A stretch of DNA of 64,000 nucleotides from Diphasiastrum complanatum (taxonomy: Eukaryota > Streptophyta > Lycopodiopsida > Lycopodiales > Lycopodiaceae), in assembly GCA_029204225.1 (NCBI GenBank), contig CM055092.1:73322857-73386856 (forward strand), written 5' to 3'. The notes under the pieces were generated by a model, which made no database searches, was not told where the DNA came from, and saw only the letters and a list, made by a program, of their open reading frames with translations. The position numbers and the translations under genes were made by a program. Below, in pieces: positions 27,291 through 39,752 of this stretch. The first letter of the stretch is position 1, and each line of letters begins with the position of its first letter.

Positions 27291-28030
27291 ATACAAGTGA
27301 AGTATGTTAGAGAGTTGTTGCACAGGTTCAGGTTGCAGGACTGCAAGCCAGTGAACACTCTTATTGAACCAAGTAAAAAGCTTTCTAAGCTTGATGAGTC
27401 GCGGCCATTTGATGCTACGCTGTATAGGCAGTTAGTAGGGAGCTTGATTGACCTTACCAGAACTAGACCAAATATATGCTATGTTGTTGATATTGTAAGT
27501 CAGTTTATGGCAGCACCTATAGAAACGCATTGGAAGGCAACTAAGTGCATTTTGCGTTATGTCAAAGGCATTTCAGATTATGGCTTGATTTACAAGAAGC
27601 ATGAGGGTTGACCTGAGTTATGTGGCTATGTGGATGCGGATTGGGGAGGTGACTATGATGATTGAAGATCTACCACAGGGTATGTATTCAAGCTTTGTGG
27701 CAGTTGCTTTTCCTGGTCTAGTAAGAAGCAAAGTACGATTGCTCTATCCACCACAGAAGCAGAGTATAAGGCAATGTGTAGTGCAGCACAAGAAGCTATA
27801 TGGTTGAGACAGAGTGGCATTCAGCTAGCAAAGAATCAAGTGTTCCATTCGAGAACCAAACACATTGATATTTAGTATCACTTTATATGTGAGAGGCCGC
27901 TGAGTCGTGAAATTCATGTTGTTCATTGTAGTATGGAAGAACAACTAGTTGATATTTTCACTAAGCCACTTGTTAAAGAAAAGTTTGATAAGTTTAGATC
28001 AAAACTTTTTGTACTTAAAGTTTGTTAACT
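27291..28030 (+). pseudogene. Copia C RT connection and RNase H
   Basis: YVRELLHRFRLQDCKPVNTL, PNICYVVDIVSQFMA and HWKATKCILRYVKG lead into RNase H, whose ADWGGDYDD-type motif lies in a shifted frame at about 27,635. Compared with the second copy at 28,805 this one lacks a short stretch near 27,810, so the domain is damaged. Confidence 0.85.
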
Positions 28031-28084
28031 TTAAAGCTATGTATATGACTGTATAAAAAGTAGACTCTACTTTAAGGGAGAGAG

Positions 28085-28355
28085 TTAAAATTAAAGTAGA
28101 ATCACTGTGTTACTTTACTATGGGTCCTATCAGTCGATAAGGGTCAGTTGGCCTCGCCACGAAGCGAGTCGATGGGACACGTTTCCCGTCAACGACAACT
28201 TGGGTCATGCATGAGTTGCTTGAGTGAAGAACTATATGTACAGTGTAATTTCATTTTGAGAAATACAGTTGCTACGTGAGCTTGGTGTGGAGAGTGTTTT
28301 TCTATCTGTGTTACTGTGTAGCATGATATGTGTTCCTGTTTGAAGCAAATTCTAA
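28085..28355 (+). repeat. Copia C internal (second) LTR
   Basis: 271 bp; begins TTAAAATT after the polypurine run. Private differences from the other two LTRs (TTGCTTGAGT for TTGCCATAGT, GATATGTGTTCC for GATCTRTAATCC) show it is the odd one of the three. Confidence 0.85.
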
Positions 28356-28357
28356 GT

Positions 28358-28795
28358 AAAACAACCAAACGGACACCTGTGGAGCAAAACCACCCATCCA
28401 AACCTAGATCTCTCTTGGAGTTTCCTCCTGGACCTAGCCCCCAAGCCATAGTGAAGAACACAAGAGAGAAACTGGCTCAAGAATATGAATTCACAATAGG
28501 AGGATGGGCGAGTTTCCAATGGACATATTCTCCTCAAGAGAGAGAGAATATTCTCCCTAGGATTCCCATGCAACCTAAATGGAGCTATTGACCTCCTATT
28601 CTTGCATTAAAGCAGTCTTCACCATGCATGTGCTCCTATGTCCAATTATAGGTCTGGGCCCTCATATGATTATTAATTACTTAACAGGCCAAGCCCGAAA
28701 TGACGAGGCATAACCAACAACCATATACACTTGGAGTGACTGGCTATCCATGTCAGGAATTACTCCGAATCCCACATACTGGACATGGACGTAAC
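28358..28795. repeat. Copia B LTR fragment between two copia C parts
   Basis: Matches about 18,946-19,315 with moderate divergence, including CAATTATAGGTCTGGGCCCT and the stretch around GGATGGGCGAGTTTCC. It has no gag and no second LTR nearby. Confidence 0.75.
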
Positions 28796-28804
28796 AGTTT
28801 AACA

Positions 28805-29603
28805 CAGGTGAAGTATGTTAGAGAGTTGTTGCATAGGTTCAGGTTGCATGATTGCAAGCCAGTGAACACTCCTATTTAACCAGGTAAAAAGCTTTCTAAG
28901 CTTGACAAGTCACAACCATTTGATGCTATGCTATATAGGCAGTTAGTAGGGATCTTGATTTATCTTACCATGACTAGACCAGATATATGCTATGATGTTA
29001 GTATTGTAAGTCAGTTAATGGCAGCATCTACAGAAACGCATTGGAAGACAGTCAAACACATTTTGCGATATGTCAAAGGCACTTCAGATTATGGCTTGGT
29101 GTACAGGAAGCATAAGGGTTTCCCTGAGTTATGTGGCTATGTGGATGCGGATTGGGGAGGTGACTATGATGATCATAGATCCACCACAGGGTATGCATTC
29201 CAGCTTTGTGGCAGTTTCTTTTCATGGTCTAGTAAGAAGCAAAGTACAGTTGCTCTATCCACAACAGAAGTAGAGTATAAGAAGTTGGCATGAAACAGGA
29301 AAATCTCACGACTATACATAGCGACAGTCAGAGTGGCATTCAACTAGCAAAGAATCCAGTGCTCCATGCGAGAACCAAACACATTGAGATTCAGTATTTC
29401 TTTATACGTGAGAGGTTGCTGAGTCGTGAAATTAATGTTGTTCATTGTAGTACAAATGAGCAACTAGCTAACATTTTTACTAAGCCACTCATTAGAGAAA
29501 AGTTCGATAAGTTTAGATCAAAGCTTTATGTACTTAAAGTTTGTCAACTTTGAAGCTATGTATATGGATGTATAAAAAGTAGATTCTACTTTTAGGGAGA
29601 GAG
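28805..29603 (+). pseudogene. Copia C second 3' half: RT end and RNase H
   Basis: Starts at VKYVRELLHRFRLHDCKPVN and continues PDICYDVSIVSQLMAASTET, LRYVKGTSDYGLV, YVDADWGGDYDDHRST, SSKKQSTVALSTTEVEY and [14 protein letters not shown], ending with IFTKPL. This is a duplicate of 27,295-28,080 of the first element but without the short gap found there. It has a TGA at about 29,292 and starts without RT catalytic sequence. Confidence 0.87.
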
Positions 29604-29873
29604 TTAGAATTAAAGTAGAACTACTGTGTTACTGTACTGCGGGTCCTATCAGGGGATAAGGATCAGTTGGCCTCACCACGAGGAGAGTCGACGGGACACA
29701 CGTCCCGTCAACGACAACCTGGGCCATGCATGAGTTGCCATAGTGAAGAACTATATGTATAGTGTATTTTGGTTTTGAGAAATACAGTTGCTACGTGAGT
29801 TTGGTGTGGAGAGTGTTTTTTGTCTGTGTTACTGTGTAGCATGATCTATAATCCTGTTTGAAGCAAATTCTAA
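29604..29873 (+). repeat. Copia C outer 3' LTR
   Basis: 270 bp after the polypurine run TTAGGGAGAGAG. It is closer to the 5' LTR at 22,424 than the internal LTR is, and is followed by GTCT and a (CA)n tract. Confidence 0.86.
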
Positions 29874-29875
29874 GT

Positions 29876-30772
<897 letters not shown>

Positions 30773-31801
30773 GTGTGAATATGTGCAAGGCTTAAGGACA
30801 TAGAAGCCACACTTTCCACAAGTGCGATCAAACCATGCAATTAATAGATGACATAGGGCATCCAATGAACTTAAATTAAATCCTACAAGTATTCTCACAT
30901 ATGCCTTTGTGCATTGTTCTTTCTATCTTTGAGAATATTAGTTAGACAGAAAATGTGTATATATGTTATGTATACACATAGGAAGAGTTACATAGTTGTA
31001 AAATTGACTTTCATTAGGAATGCAAAGTGTAATTGACAGCTTCAAAATAGTAAAATGTGTATAGAATTGCCAAAGCTTATTCAAAATAGTAAGGAATGGA
31101 ATGACACATATTTATGAGAGGCAAACAAGGTGGTTAGAAAATTGAAAAAGATTGAAAGCTAAGATAACCAATGGTAAGTGACGAGCAAGGCGTAGATATA
31201 AAGGGTTGAGAAAGTTGAAAGGAGAAGCTCAAGTACAAAGTTGGCATCTACAAAAGGTATAAAGTTCAAAACCCACTAGATTGTTGAGACAAAAAGAAAA
31301 GCCACTAGGTTGAATGAATCTAGGAAACTCTCCACATTCTCATTGTACTAGACTAGACTAGATTAAATTGGCTAGAAAACGTTCCATATTCTCACTATAT
31401 TAGACTAGCTTAGGCAAAACACAAGATTAAGGTGTGGACAAACATAAGTGTTTGGCATAATGTGCTAAAAGGAGACTTATCTTACTCCCCTGAAGTTGAA
31501 TTGGCCTATTAGAATTTTAGCTTTTGATAGACCATGTCCTTAGTAATTTGCTCAACTTGCTCAACATGATGACCACAAAGGAGACTTTCAAGGTTCCTTC
31601 CACATAAGCACTAGACTTATTCAATAAGCAAACTTGATTCCAGAACATTTTAACAAAAGAACAAGAATCATCTTAATGTGATTCCATATGAACAAGTAAA
31701 TTATTCAACAATCGAACATGGTCTTCGACACCTCCCTTATGATGTGTATGTAGCTATAGATGGGGCCAAGATCAATATCTTTAAGGGAGAATGCATTAAA
31801 T

Positions 31802-31963
31802 TGCATGTTTGAAGATGTGGCAATGGGCAATGATCCCGTGGAGCATTGCTTACTAGACAAAATCTGGCAACCACCCAAATGCATGTTTGAAGAATGTGGC
31901 AATGGGCAAGAATCCCGTGGGGCATTGCTTACAAGGAATCAACAAAATCTGGCAACCACCCAA
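31802..31963. repeat. Tandem dimer, units of 78 and 84 bp
   Basis: Both units begin TGCATGTTTGAAG and end ATCTGGCAACCACCCAA; the second has a few extra bases. Confidence 0.9.
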
Positions 31964-32240
31964 TTGGTTTAGAATTTAGTGGAATAATTATGTAAGCATC
32001 ACAAAATTAACCATCTAAAAAATTCGCCTTAATAAAGTTCAATGAAGAAATTGAAGGTTGGGGATACATCACTTGCATTTTTATGAGCAATGCATGCATG
32101 CATTAAGGGATCAATTCATATATAGAAATGACATAGACCGCGAAAGCCCGAGTAAATAAATGATGTAGATAATATTGATTGAAGGACAGTGTGCCAATGT
32201 AGAAAGTGATGAAGAGAAGTAGTTAGAGCCATCCCTCGGA

Positions 32241-32330
32241 TAATACATTTAATATTGACCAGGCATGTGAAGACACGTTGGCACATAATACATTTAATAT
32301 TGACTAGTCATGTGATGAGACGTTGACACA
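32241..32330. repeat. Tandem dimer, 45-bp period
   Basis: TAATACATTTAATATTGAC starts both units, which differ at a handful of bases. Confidence 0.9.
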
Positions 32331-32647
32331 TGATACATTATATCATGCAACCATATGGAAACTTTGCTTCCTATTGACAACTATGTTTAGTAACCAGAAG
32401 GGGGAGTGCTCTACAATAGCTCCCCTATATGCCTTGTCCCATACGGAGCTCGACATAGGTGCCAGTAATAAGCAAGCCCCTTGCCGCTTTCGCTACTTAA
32501 TACATTAATCTTATGATACAGTTACACACTCACTTTTAACCTAACCTAGGTTACTTCTATTGCATGAAACTCATTGTGGAACATGTAGATTATCTCCGTG
32601 TTAAAATAGATGACTAGGGATCATCGACATTTGGACTCTAGGGATCA

Positions 32648-32753
32648 TTTGTTTGTATACACCCCAAATAAAAGTTGGTCTTGCCGCAAGTTTACATTAA
32701 TTTGTTTGTATACATCCCAAATAAAAGTTGGTCTTGCCCCAAGTTTACATTAA
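32648..32753. repeat. Tandem dimer, 53-bp period
   Basis: Two 53-bp units starting TTTGTTTGTATACA differ at only a few bases; it ends about 470 bp before the MED15 start codon. Confidence 0.93.
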
Positions 32754-32773
32754 TTGTTATACTGTACCATCAA

Positions 32774-33221
32774 CACGTGTCATAATATGATTGGGCCAAG
32801 GCGGTAGGCCTGTCCTGGCACCTCCGGATTATTATTGGCGTGTTGTGGCCAACGATTCTTCCTACGACTTATTATTTCTAGTGCCGCTACCGTTGGATCT
32901 GCTTACAGCCGTTCACTTTCGGCCACGTCTCCATCGCGCCCGACACGTGGCTGGCATCTACAGGGCCTACTCTCCTTCACGCCCCCTTCCGCATCGTCTC
33001 TCTCATTTTTCGACACGATCCTATCTCTGACGATGAAACAAGGGCGTGGAGGAAGGAAGACGGACGAGCATGCGATGGCTGGCGATGGCATATGTGAAGT
33101 ATTATTAGGCCGGTTCTGCCGTTGATGGTGTAGGGGAGCTTTGGAGGTTTGGCAGTGTAGTTTTGCTGTAAAAGAATTGGATCTGTATGTAAAGTTTTGG
33201 TTCATCTTCAGTTGATTGAAG
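32774..33221 (+). promoter_or_regulatory. Putative MED15 promoter and 5' UTR
   Basis: This stretch just before the MED15 start is richer in GC than its surroundings. It holds two CACGTG G-boxes (32,774-32,779 and 32,944-32,949) and one TGGGCC site-II-type element (32,792-32,797) seen in promoters of broadly expressed plant genes. No clear TATA box is seen and the transcription start is unknown. Confidence 0.4.
33033..33125 (+). other. Possible upstream ORF (30 codons) before MED15
   Basis: An ATG at 33,033 opens a 30-codon frame (starts MKQGRGGRKTDEH) that ends with TGA at 33,125, about 100 bases before the MED15 ATG. If it is in the 5' UTR it could lower MED15 translation. Conservation is unknown. 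Confidence 0.3.
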
Positions 33222-33283
33222 ATGGATAATAATTGGAGAGCAACTCTGGCTCAAGATTCCCGGACAAAGATCGTCAGGAGAAT
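33222..33283 (+). CDS. MED15: MED15 exon 1 (KIX start)
   Basis: ATG then DNNWRATLAQDSRTKIVRR, with a split codon (AT|A, Ile) at the GTGAGG donor. NWR...R.KIV is the expected first helix region of plant MED15 KIX. Confidence 0.88.
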
Positions 33284-36200
33284 GTGAGGCTCACTTCCGG
33301 TAGTTTTGAGAGCATTATGGTTTAGAAGTAAAGTATCTGTTCACTTGGCTGAACGTGTTTGGTTTTTTCGGTTGCTTAGTTACTTAATATCTACTAACAG
33401 ATTCATATTAGCACTGCTACTAACAGATTCGTAATATCACGGACAGATTTATTATATCACTAACAGATTCAGAATATTACCACCGATTCAGGTTATCACA
33501 AACTCAGTCTTGATATTATGAACTGATTCATGATATCACCAATAATGTCTCCAACCGATTCACGATATGATGTATTTCTGTTTGCGTGAAAGCTAGGGGT
33601 TCTTTGCGCTAGTTTAGAAACGACTTGTTTGATGGCTGTGCCACTTGTTTCCCTCCGCATGTTACGTTTGTACTAGTAACTTCTTGCACGAGAAGGATAT
33701 ATATGTAATATTGTGTCTTCCGATAAGTGGCGTGTTCGTGAAGGCTTCCTTGTCTCTCCTTGAGGTCTAGATTTCGACCGCACAATGAGGATTTTCAACG
33801 AAAATGAAATCCACGATTTCAGTATGATGGAATAGTGTGATTATTTATGCATTTTCTTATAGATTGTGACGCCTTCAGATTTTTCCTGTTAATATGAGGA
33901 TTTATTCAGTAATTGTAAAAGTTATTAGCCAAGAGATTCTTTTACTCTTAATTTTTGCCGAAGGCAAGAGAGTTCTGCAGAGGGACGAGACTCTATTATG
34001 CGCTTTCAACAAGTATTGCCATATATTGATATGGAGGAAAAGTGATTGATTTTTATAAGAAAGTAGATCCTAGTTACAAGAAATGCTTTTCATTTCACGG
34101 AGGCTATAGCTGAGCTGGATACGAGTGGTTGAGACGAAAGAGTTGGATAAGACTGTCTTCAAGTGCTGAGACCAACTGAAAAGAAAATCAGGCTCATCCT
34201 ATATGTGTAAGCCAATAGATTAACATTCTTCTGAATAACAGATGGTGTGGTATGAGATACTATTGTTCTCCATAAAATCAAACCTTTTAGAATGGAGGTG
34301 TGCCGCTACGGGCACAACTGTGGTCATTCAATCACCTTATTTCCTCCCTTTCTGCAAATAGTGGATCTGTTTGTATTTATAAGAGGAGAGTATTTGTGAT
34401 GTAGCTACTCTGGTAAGAGTAGTCTGTTAAGTATTTTGAGATTTTTTTGAGGAGAAATTTGATATAGTATTTCCCACGTCAATCTGTTATGTTGGCGTTG
34501 TTCAATTATAAACTCCGTTCAACATTTAGACTTTCCTTCGCATTTAAGCTAATCAGTTTCGATTCTGGAGCTCCCTATGTGTGTATAAATATAAGATCAC
34601 TGAAACTGTTATTGTTATGACTTCAGAGTTTGAATCATTTCCAGATTTAGAATGTTGCTATCATGCACTTAGGGTGAGAACTCAGGACATCGTGTTTGAG
34701 GTTTAATGCCAACATACCAATCATTCAAAGACTGTGTAGTGTGACATTTGGCATAATGCAAGTCATCAGAAGCATGATAAGTTTGCAAGCAATTTTTTAC
34801 AATTAAGGGCATGCTCTATACGTTCACTCAACTTGGTAGATTGAGCAAACACAAAGACAACCTTCTTACTTTGGGTTATGACTTTCTCCGAAGAAATTTT
34901 TTGCTTGGATTTTGAGTGTTACAAGCATATTTCTTTTTGCGCTGTGTTGTCCATGGATCAATAAAATCTGAAAAGTTTTTGTCAAGCTGACTAGAAACCA
35001 AGTTGTGGAATTTAATCATTCCCTTCTTATGGTTTGTTTGCAGAATGGATACTTTACAGAAGCATATGCCAGTTTCAGGACACGAGGGCATGAGTGAACT
35101 TTACAAGATTGCTTTGCGTTTTGAGGAGAAAATATTCCAGACAGCAACTGATCAGGTTTTTTATCTGTACTACATATCTATGTTAAGTAGTCTTTTCTAG
35201 TGAGATTGTGTTAAATCATTTTCATTTGTCTATCACCTACTGAAATCATCAACGGGTAATAGGTTTCAATTAGTAGAAAGTTTTTGTCGGGTATGATGTT
35301 GCGCTGATATGGTGACAATCAAAATATACCCTTGGTTTGAGGATTTGTAACTGGACATTATTATTCATTCTTAGAGAATGGTATAACAAAGGTCGATGTA
35401 CTTTCACAGGCCATATGTTTGTAAAAGGAAGTATTTTGAGTCTTCAAACCTGTATCAAGACAATAATTGCCCAAACATCCACCCTGTGGCATTCTATTAC
35501 ATATGAATGCAATAGATTCAAGATATAGGATTCTTGAGAAATTGTTTATTAGTAGTTGACAAGGATGATAGAGAATTATATCTTCTAGTATCTATATGTG
35601 TAGGATGTTTAGCTTATGCTTCATTATTTCTTTGAGCTTGTCTTGACTCTGAAATTTTTTTGGAGAGAATTCAAAAAGCATATTTCAGATGGCATTGATT
35701 GCTCCTTAGATACTCAAAACATCCAGAAACTTGAGTTGATACTTCTTCTAGTCCTTGGACCTTGACTTCTACACTTGAGTATGATTCTCTTGTGTTAACG
35801 GCTTGCCAGGTGCTGGTAGAGGTTGATGTAGCTTGTACTTTTTGGTACAATTTGATTTTCCACCCAAAAGTAGGTTCTGGCTCAAAGACTAGAAAGAAAA
35901 CCCATTGCTCTCTCATAGAGAAAATTCCCTCACTATTATAACACGAGCAATCTCTCCTCATGAGACACACATGAGACAACACAGGGTGGGCACTGTTTGG
36001 ACCTAGTTACACAAGTGCTCAATCACATAAACTCTCAAGAGCTCTTATTGCTCATGAAACTCTTAACTCTTGCAGGTGCACATTACTAGTATCGACTCTG
36101 ATATTGAATGCTGGAAATTCAGATCACGCACACATGCCATTTTTTTAAGTATCTTGAGCAAACACTCAATATCATTCAAGATCTACTGGTGACACAATAC

Positions 36201-39200
36201 ATAACTCATCGATAGCAGTTCACTTATAAAAGGAAGAGATCTTAGCGATGGCTCAATGCAACACATGATGTTTTATTCCAATAATTACTACACAAGTAGA
36301 AGAGATTTGCAACATAAGATAGTACCTTGTAGGTCTACCATTATAGTTGGTAGGTGCCTTGGGCCCCACACACTTGCCACCATAGACACTAAAATGGTCA
36401 ATTAATTAAATTATCTTGGGCTAAGAATAACATAACCATCTAAGCTAGTTCACCACTGATCTAGCTAGGTGCTTTCTAGTTGAACTGTCACCTCAAATCA
36501 CTAGTGGGATTAAGCGTTGAAGTTTTTGGTATCACAATAAAAATGCTTGGAATCTGACACCTCATCAACTATCATTTGTCAATAGACAATGACACATGTG
36601 ATTAGGCCTTTAGGCCCTTTTAGCGGTAGGGTAAGGTCCCGTAGTCTTGTTGGTGATTGGGCTTTGGGATAAGCTCAATTAATTCCGTAGGGCTCTTGTT
36701 GGACTTCCTAGCCAATCATAAATACTTAATGCCTCATTGTTTGTAGATGGATTGCTTGGTAGCTTAGCTTAGCACAATTTTATGTAGGCTTCTTTGTATT
36801 TAGGTTTTGGCATTAGATAAACTTGTTATTATCATGAGTCTTTTAGAGTATGTCATGATTCATCATTCTACGTTAATTATTGTTGTCCATTTCCTTCTCT
36901 ATGTGATGTTTCTCCCATAACTTGGTATTTGACCACTTTGAAGAAGTTGGAAAGTCGTTTGGTACTGGATTTTCAATTATACTCTTGGATAGTTTGCTTC
37001 TATCTCTTTCCTCAAAAACTATCATTGGAGTTTACTTCATTGGTAAAATGTTTCCAGTTCATAACAATTGTTGAAGATTTGACATTGTAGATCAACCACC
37101 ACATCCTTATGTTTATGCTTTTGCAAAGCATTTACCAACTTAGCTCGATGTAGTTTAGTGTTGAAAGAAACCATTTTGCCTTCTCCCTTGTTGCACATTC
37201 CTTGCACCAATTCAATCCACCTTGGCCTACCTTTTGAGCTTGGTCTATTAGAGATGTATAAACACCAAACAATAGTTGTTTGCTTGGTACCCAATACGTG
37301 CTCTACATCACCCCAACTGTAGCCTCATGACGATGTTGTGTATAGTTGAGCGCCCCTTGAATGGAATGTGCCTTTTCATGTATCACGGGCAATTGCATGG
37401 CACTCTTGCTATGTGTCGTAACTCCCCCTATTGGCCATCTACGGGTATCGCCTACTCCCACCTTAAGCATTATTTGGGACACACTTGATGCTAGGGACAT
37501 CAAACTCTCAAATACCTAATACTGTCCAATGTCTTCTATCTTGTCCACTCTCATTCTATCTCCTCCAATCTCTCCTATGACCTATCTCCTCTCCAATCTA
37601 TCCTTCTGTCTATCTCCACTCTTCTTTCTCCTCCCTTCCATCTCCAATAAGCAACCCCAAAGTTCTTCATAAAAAATAAAAATAAGATAGCCTGATCAGG
37701 CAGGAAATTCTGCCTGTTTAGGCTTTTTTTCTCAACAGGCTGGTTGAAAAAAAATACCCAGGTTAAATTGGCCAATTCCTATTGGAGCTGGAATCGTGGT
37801 TTGAAAGGGTATGATTTGGCAATTCATGAACCATTGCGTTGTCTTTTCATGATTCTTATGGAAACTGTAATGAATTATCATTCTATGTGCAGTACTATCG
37901 TCAGTTCCCTGTTCTATGTGATACTTTGCATGTCACTTACGACATACTGGTTTTCGACTTTTTGACCACAACTCTTAAATTCCATTTTTACATTGTACTT
38001 TTTGTACATTACATAGATACAACACCTTGGACAGCAAAGTCGAAGTCATTACTTCCAAGAGGCTCTACAGGTGTATTCTTGTTGTCTGGGTCCAATCAGG
38101 GCTAGGTCTGTGATTCACTTTCTAGGGACCAATTATAGCCCGCATGAATGAATGCTGTTCATAAATGTCTAGAGAAATGATATTACCTCTTAGGGTTGTA
38201 CTTGTTTAAACTGTCAAACCGTCGTGACTGTAGTACCACATGATTGCAGAAGACGGTTTATTGAATCAGAACATAGGGAATCAGGAGGAGAGGTACTTAA
38301 TTCCTTGATGCTTTGTATAGTCTAGCTTGCAGCATGTTTCCCATATTCTCTAGAATCTGCCATTGTTCATCTCTTGGCAAGTTGGTTGATTCCTGTCCCT
38401 TGTTTCCAGTAAACAGAGTACATTAGTTTGATTTGCTTAGCTGTGATTCCATGATTATTTTATGTGCAGCAAGACTATCTTCGAAAAATCTCGGTGAAAA
38501 TGCTTTCGTTGGAGACAAAAGCTCAAGGTGGTCTGAACAACCCCCCAGCAGCTAGCTCAGGTACGGCTGGTCAGGCTCCTGTCAAGCAGCCGGACCCAGG
38601 TATCCGTTTCTCGAAAACTTAATTTAGCTACTTTGTTCTTGTTGATATACTTGTGATTTGTTACTGAACTTAGCCACCCTCAAGGTTTTTTCCTTCAAAG
38701 CTTTCATAGTGTGAGAAGCCACTTTAGGATGATAGCATGTATTATTGTCCACAAGTTCAATTGGAGAATAGGAGAAGGGGTGCCCTAACATCTTTAGATG
38801 ATGTAAGCATACGATTTTGTTTAGCAGCAGAGACATATTGGTCTAATTTATATTGTGCCATTTAGGCTTAGATTGCCTGGATGTTTCTTTGTTTTGCTTG
38901 TTTCTCACTGTTTTCTACAGTTTTTCATGCTACAGATGTCCTAAGGTTAATTCTTTCCCAACGTACTAAGGTGTGTCTCTTGTTCAGCGTCTCTTATGCA
39001 GCAACAAATGAGAAACCAAGGTCAAGCTAACACCTTACAGTTACCTGGGCAGCCTCAAAGGCAGCAAGTGCTTAATCAGACGGGAATGCCAGCTAACAGC
39101 ATGCAAGGCTCTTCAGGAGTGGGGTCTTCATTACCAACCATCACTGGAATTCCACAGCCTTCTCTTACTAATAACACTGGTCAAGGGTCAGCTTTGTCCG

Positions 39201-39389
39201 GCATCGTTGGGTTGTCACAAGGTCCAATGACAAATAATTCTGGGCAAGGTCTTCCTCAAAATATGATCATAACTAATGCACAACGGCTGCAGATGCATGC
39301 ACGACAACAACAACAACAGCAGCAACAGCAACAACAACAGCAACAGCAGCAACAACAACAACAACAACATCAGCAACAGCAGCAGCAGC

Positions 39390-39424
<35 letters not shown>

Positions 39425-39678
39425 GCCATACAACAACAGCAGCAGCAACAGCAACAAGCTGTACAACAACAGCAGCAGCAACAGCAAGCTGTACAACAGC
39501 AACAGGTTCAGCAGCAGCAACAACAGGCTCAGTTGCAGCAGCAACAACTTTACCAGCAAAGGATGCAGCAACAGCAGCAACAGGCCCATATCAAACAAAA
39601 ATTGCAGCAACAATCTATAATGCAGCAGCAGCAGCAACAACAACAGCTGCAGCATCAACAGCAGCAGCAACAACAGCT

Positions 39679-39752
<74 letters not shown>

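Larger units (their letters stand above)
22424..28355 (+). mobile_element. Ty1/copia family C element, nearly full length
   Basis: This is the most complete copia element in the left half: 270-bp LTR, primer-binding site, about 1.25-kb leader, gag, protease, integrase, RT, RNase H, polypurine tract (GGGAGAGAG) and a 271-bp LTR. The domain order gag-PR-IN-RT-RH defines Ty1/copia. The LTR edges are TTAGAATT...AATTCTAA, not TG...CA. Many stops and two changed integrase residues mean it is inactive. The right LTR may not be its original partner, because the LTR at 29,604 resembles the 5' LTR better. Confidence 0.9.

Noticed and set aside
32791-33205. Overlapping open frames on both strands before MED15
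   Set aside because: No domain and no splice link to KIX; the region fits promoter and 5' UTR.
36085-36100. ACTCTGATATTGA as a copia primer-binding site in intron 2
   Set aside because: Two or more mismatches and no LTR pair nearby; kept only as a remark.
37690-37735. CAGGCAG/CTGCCTG hairpin followed by T's, like a bacterial terminator
   Set aside because: It lies in a plant intron; rho-independent terminators do not apply and it is a single short stem.
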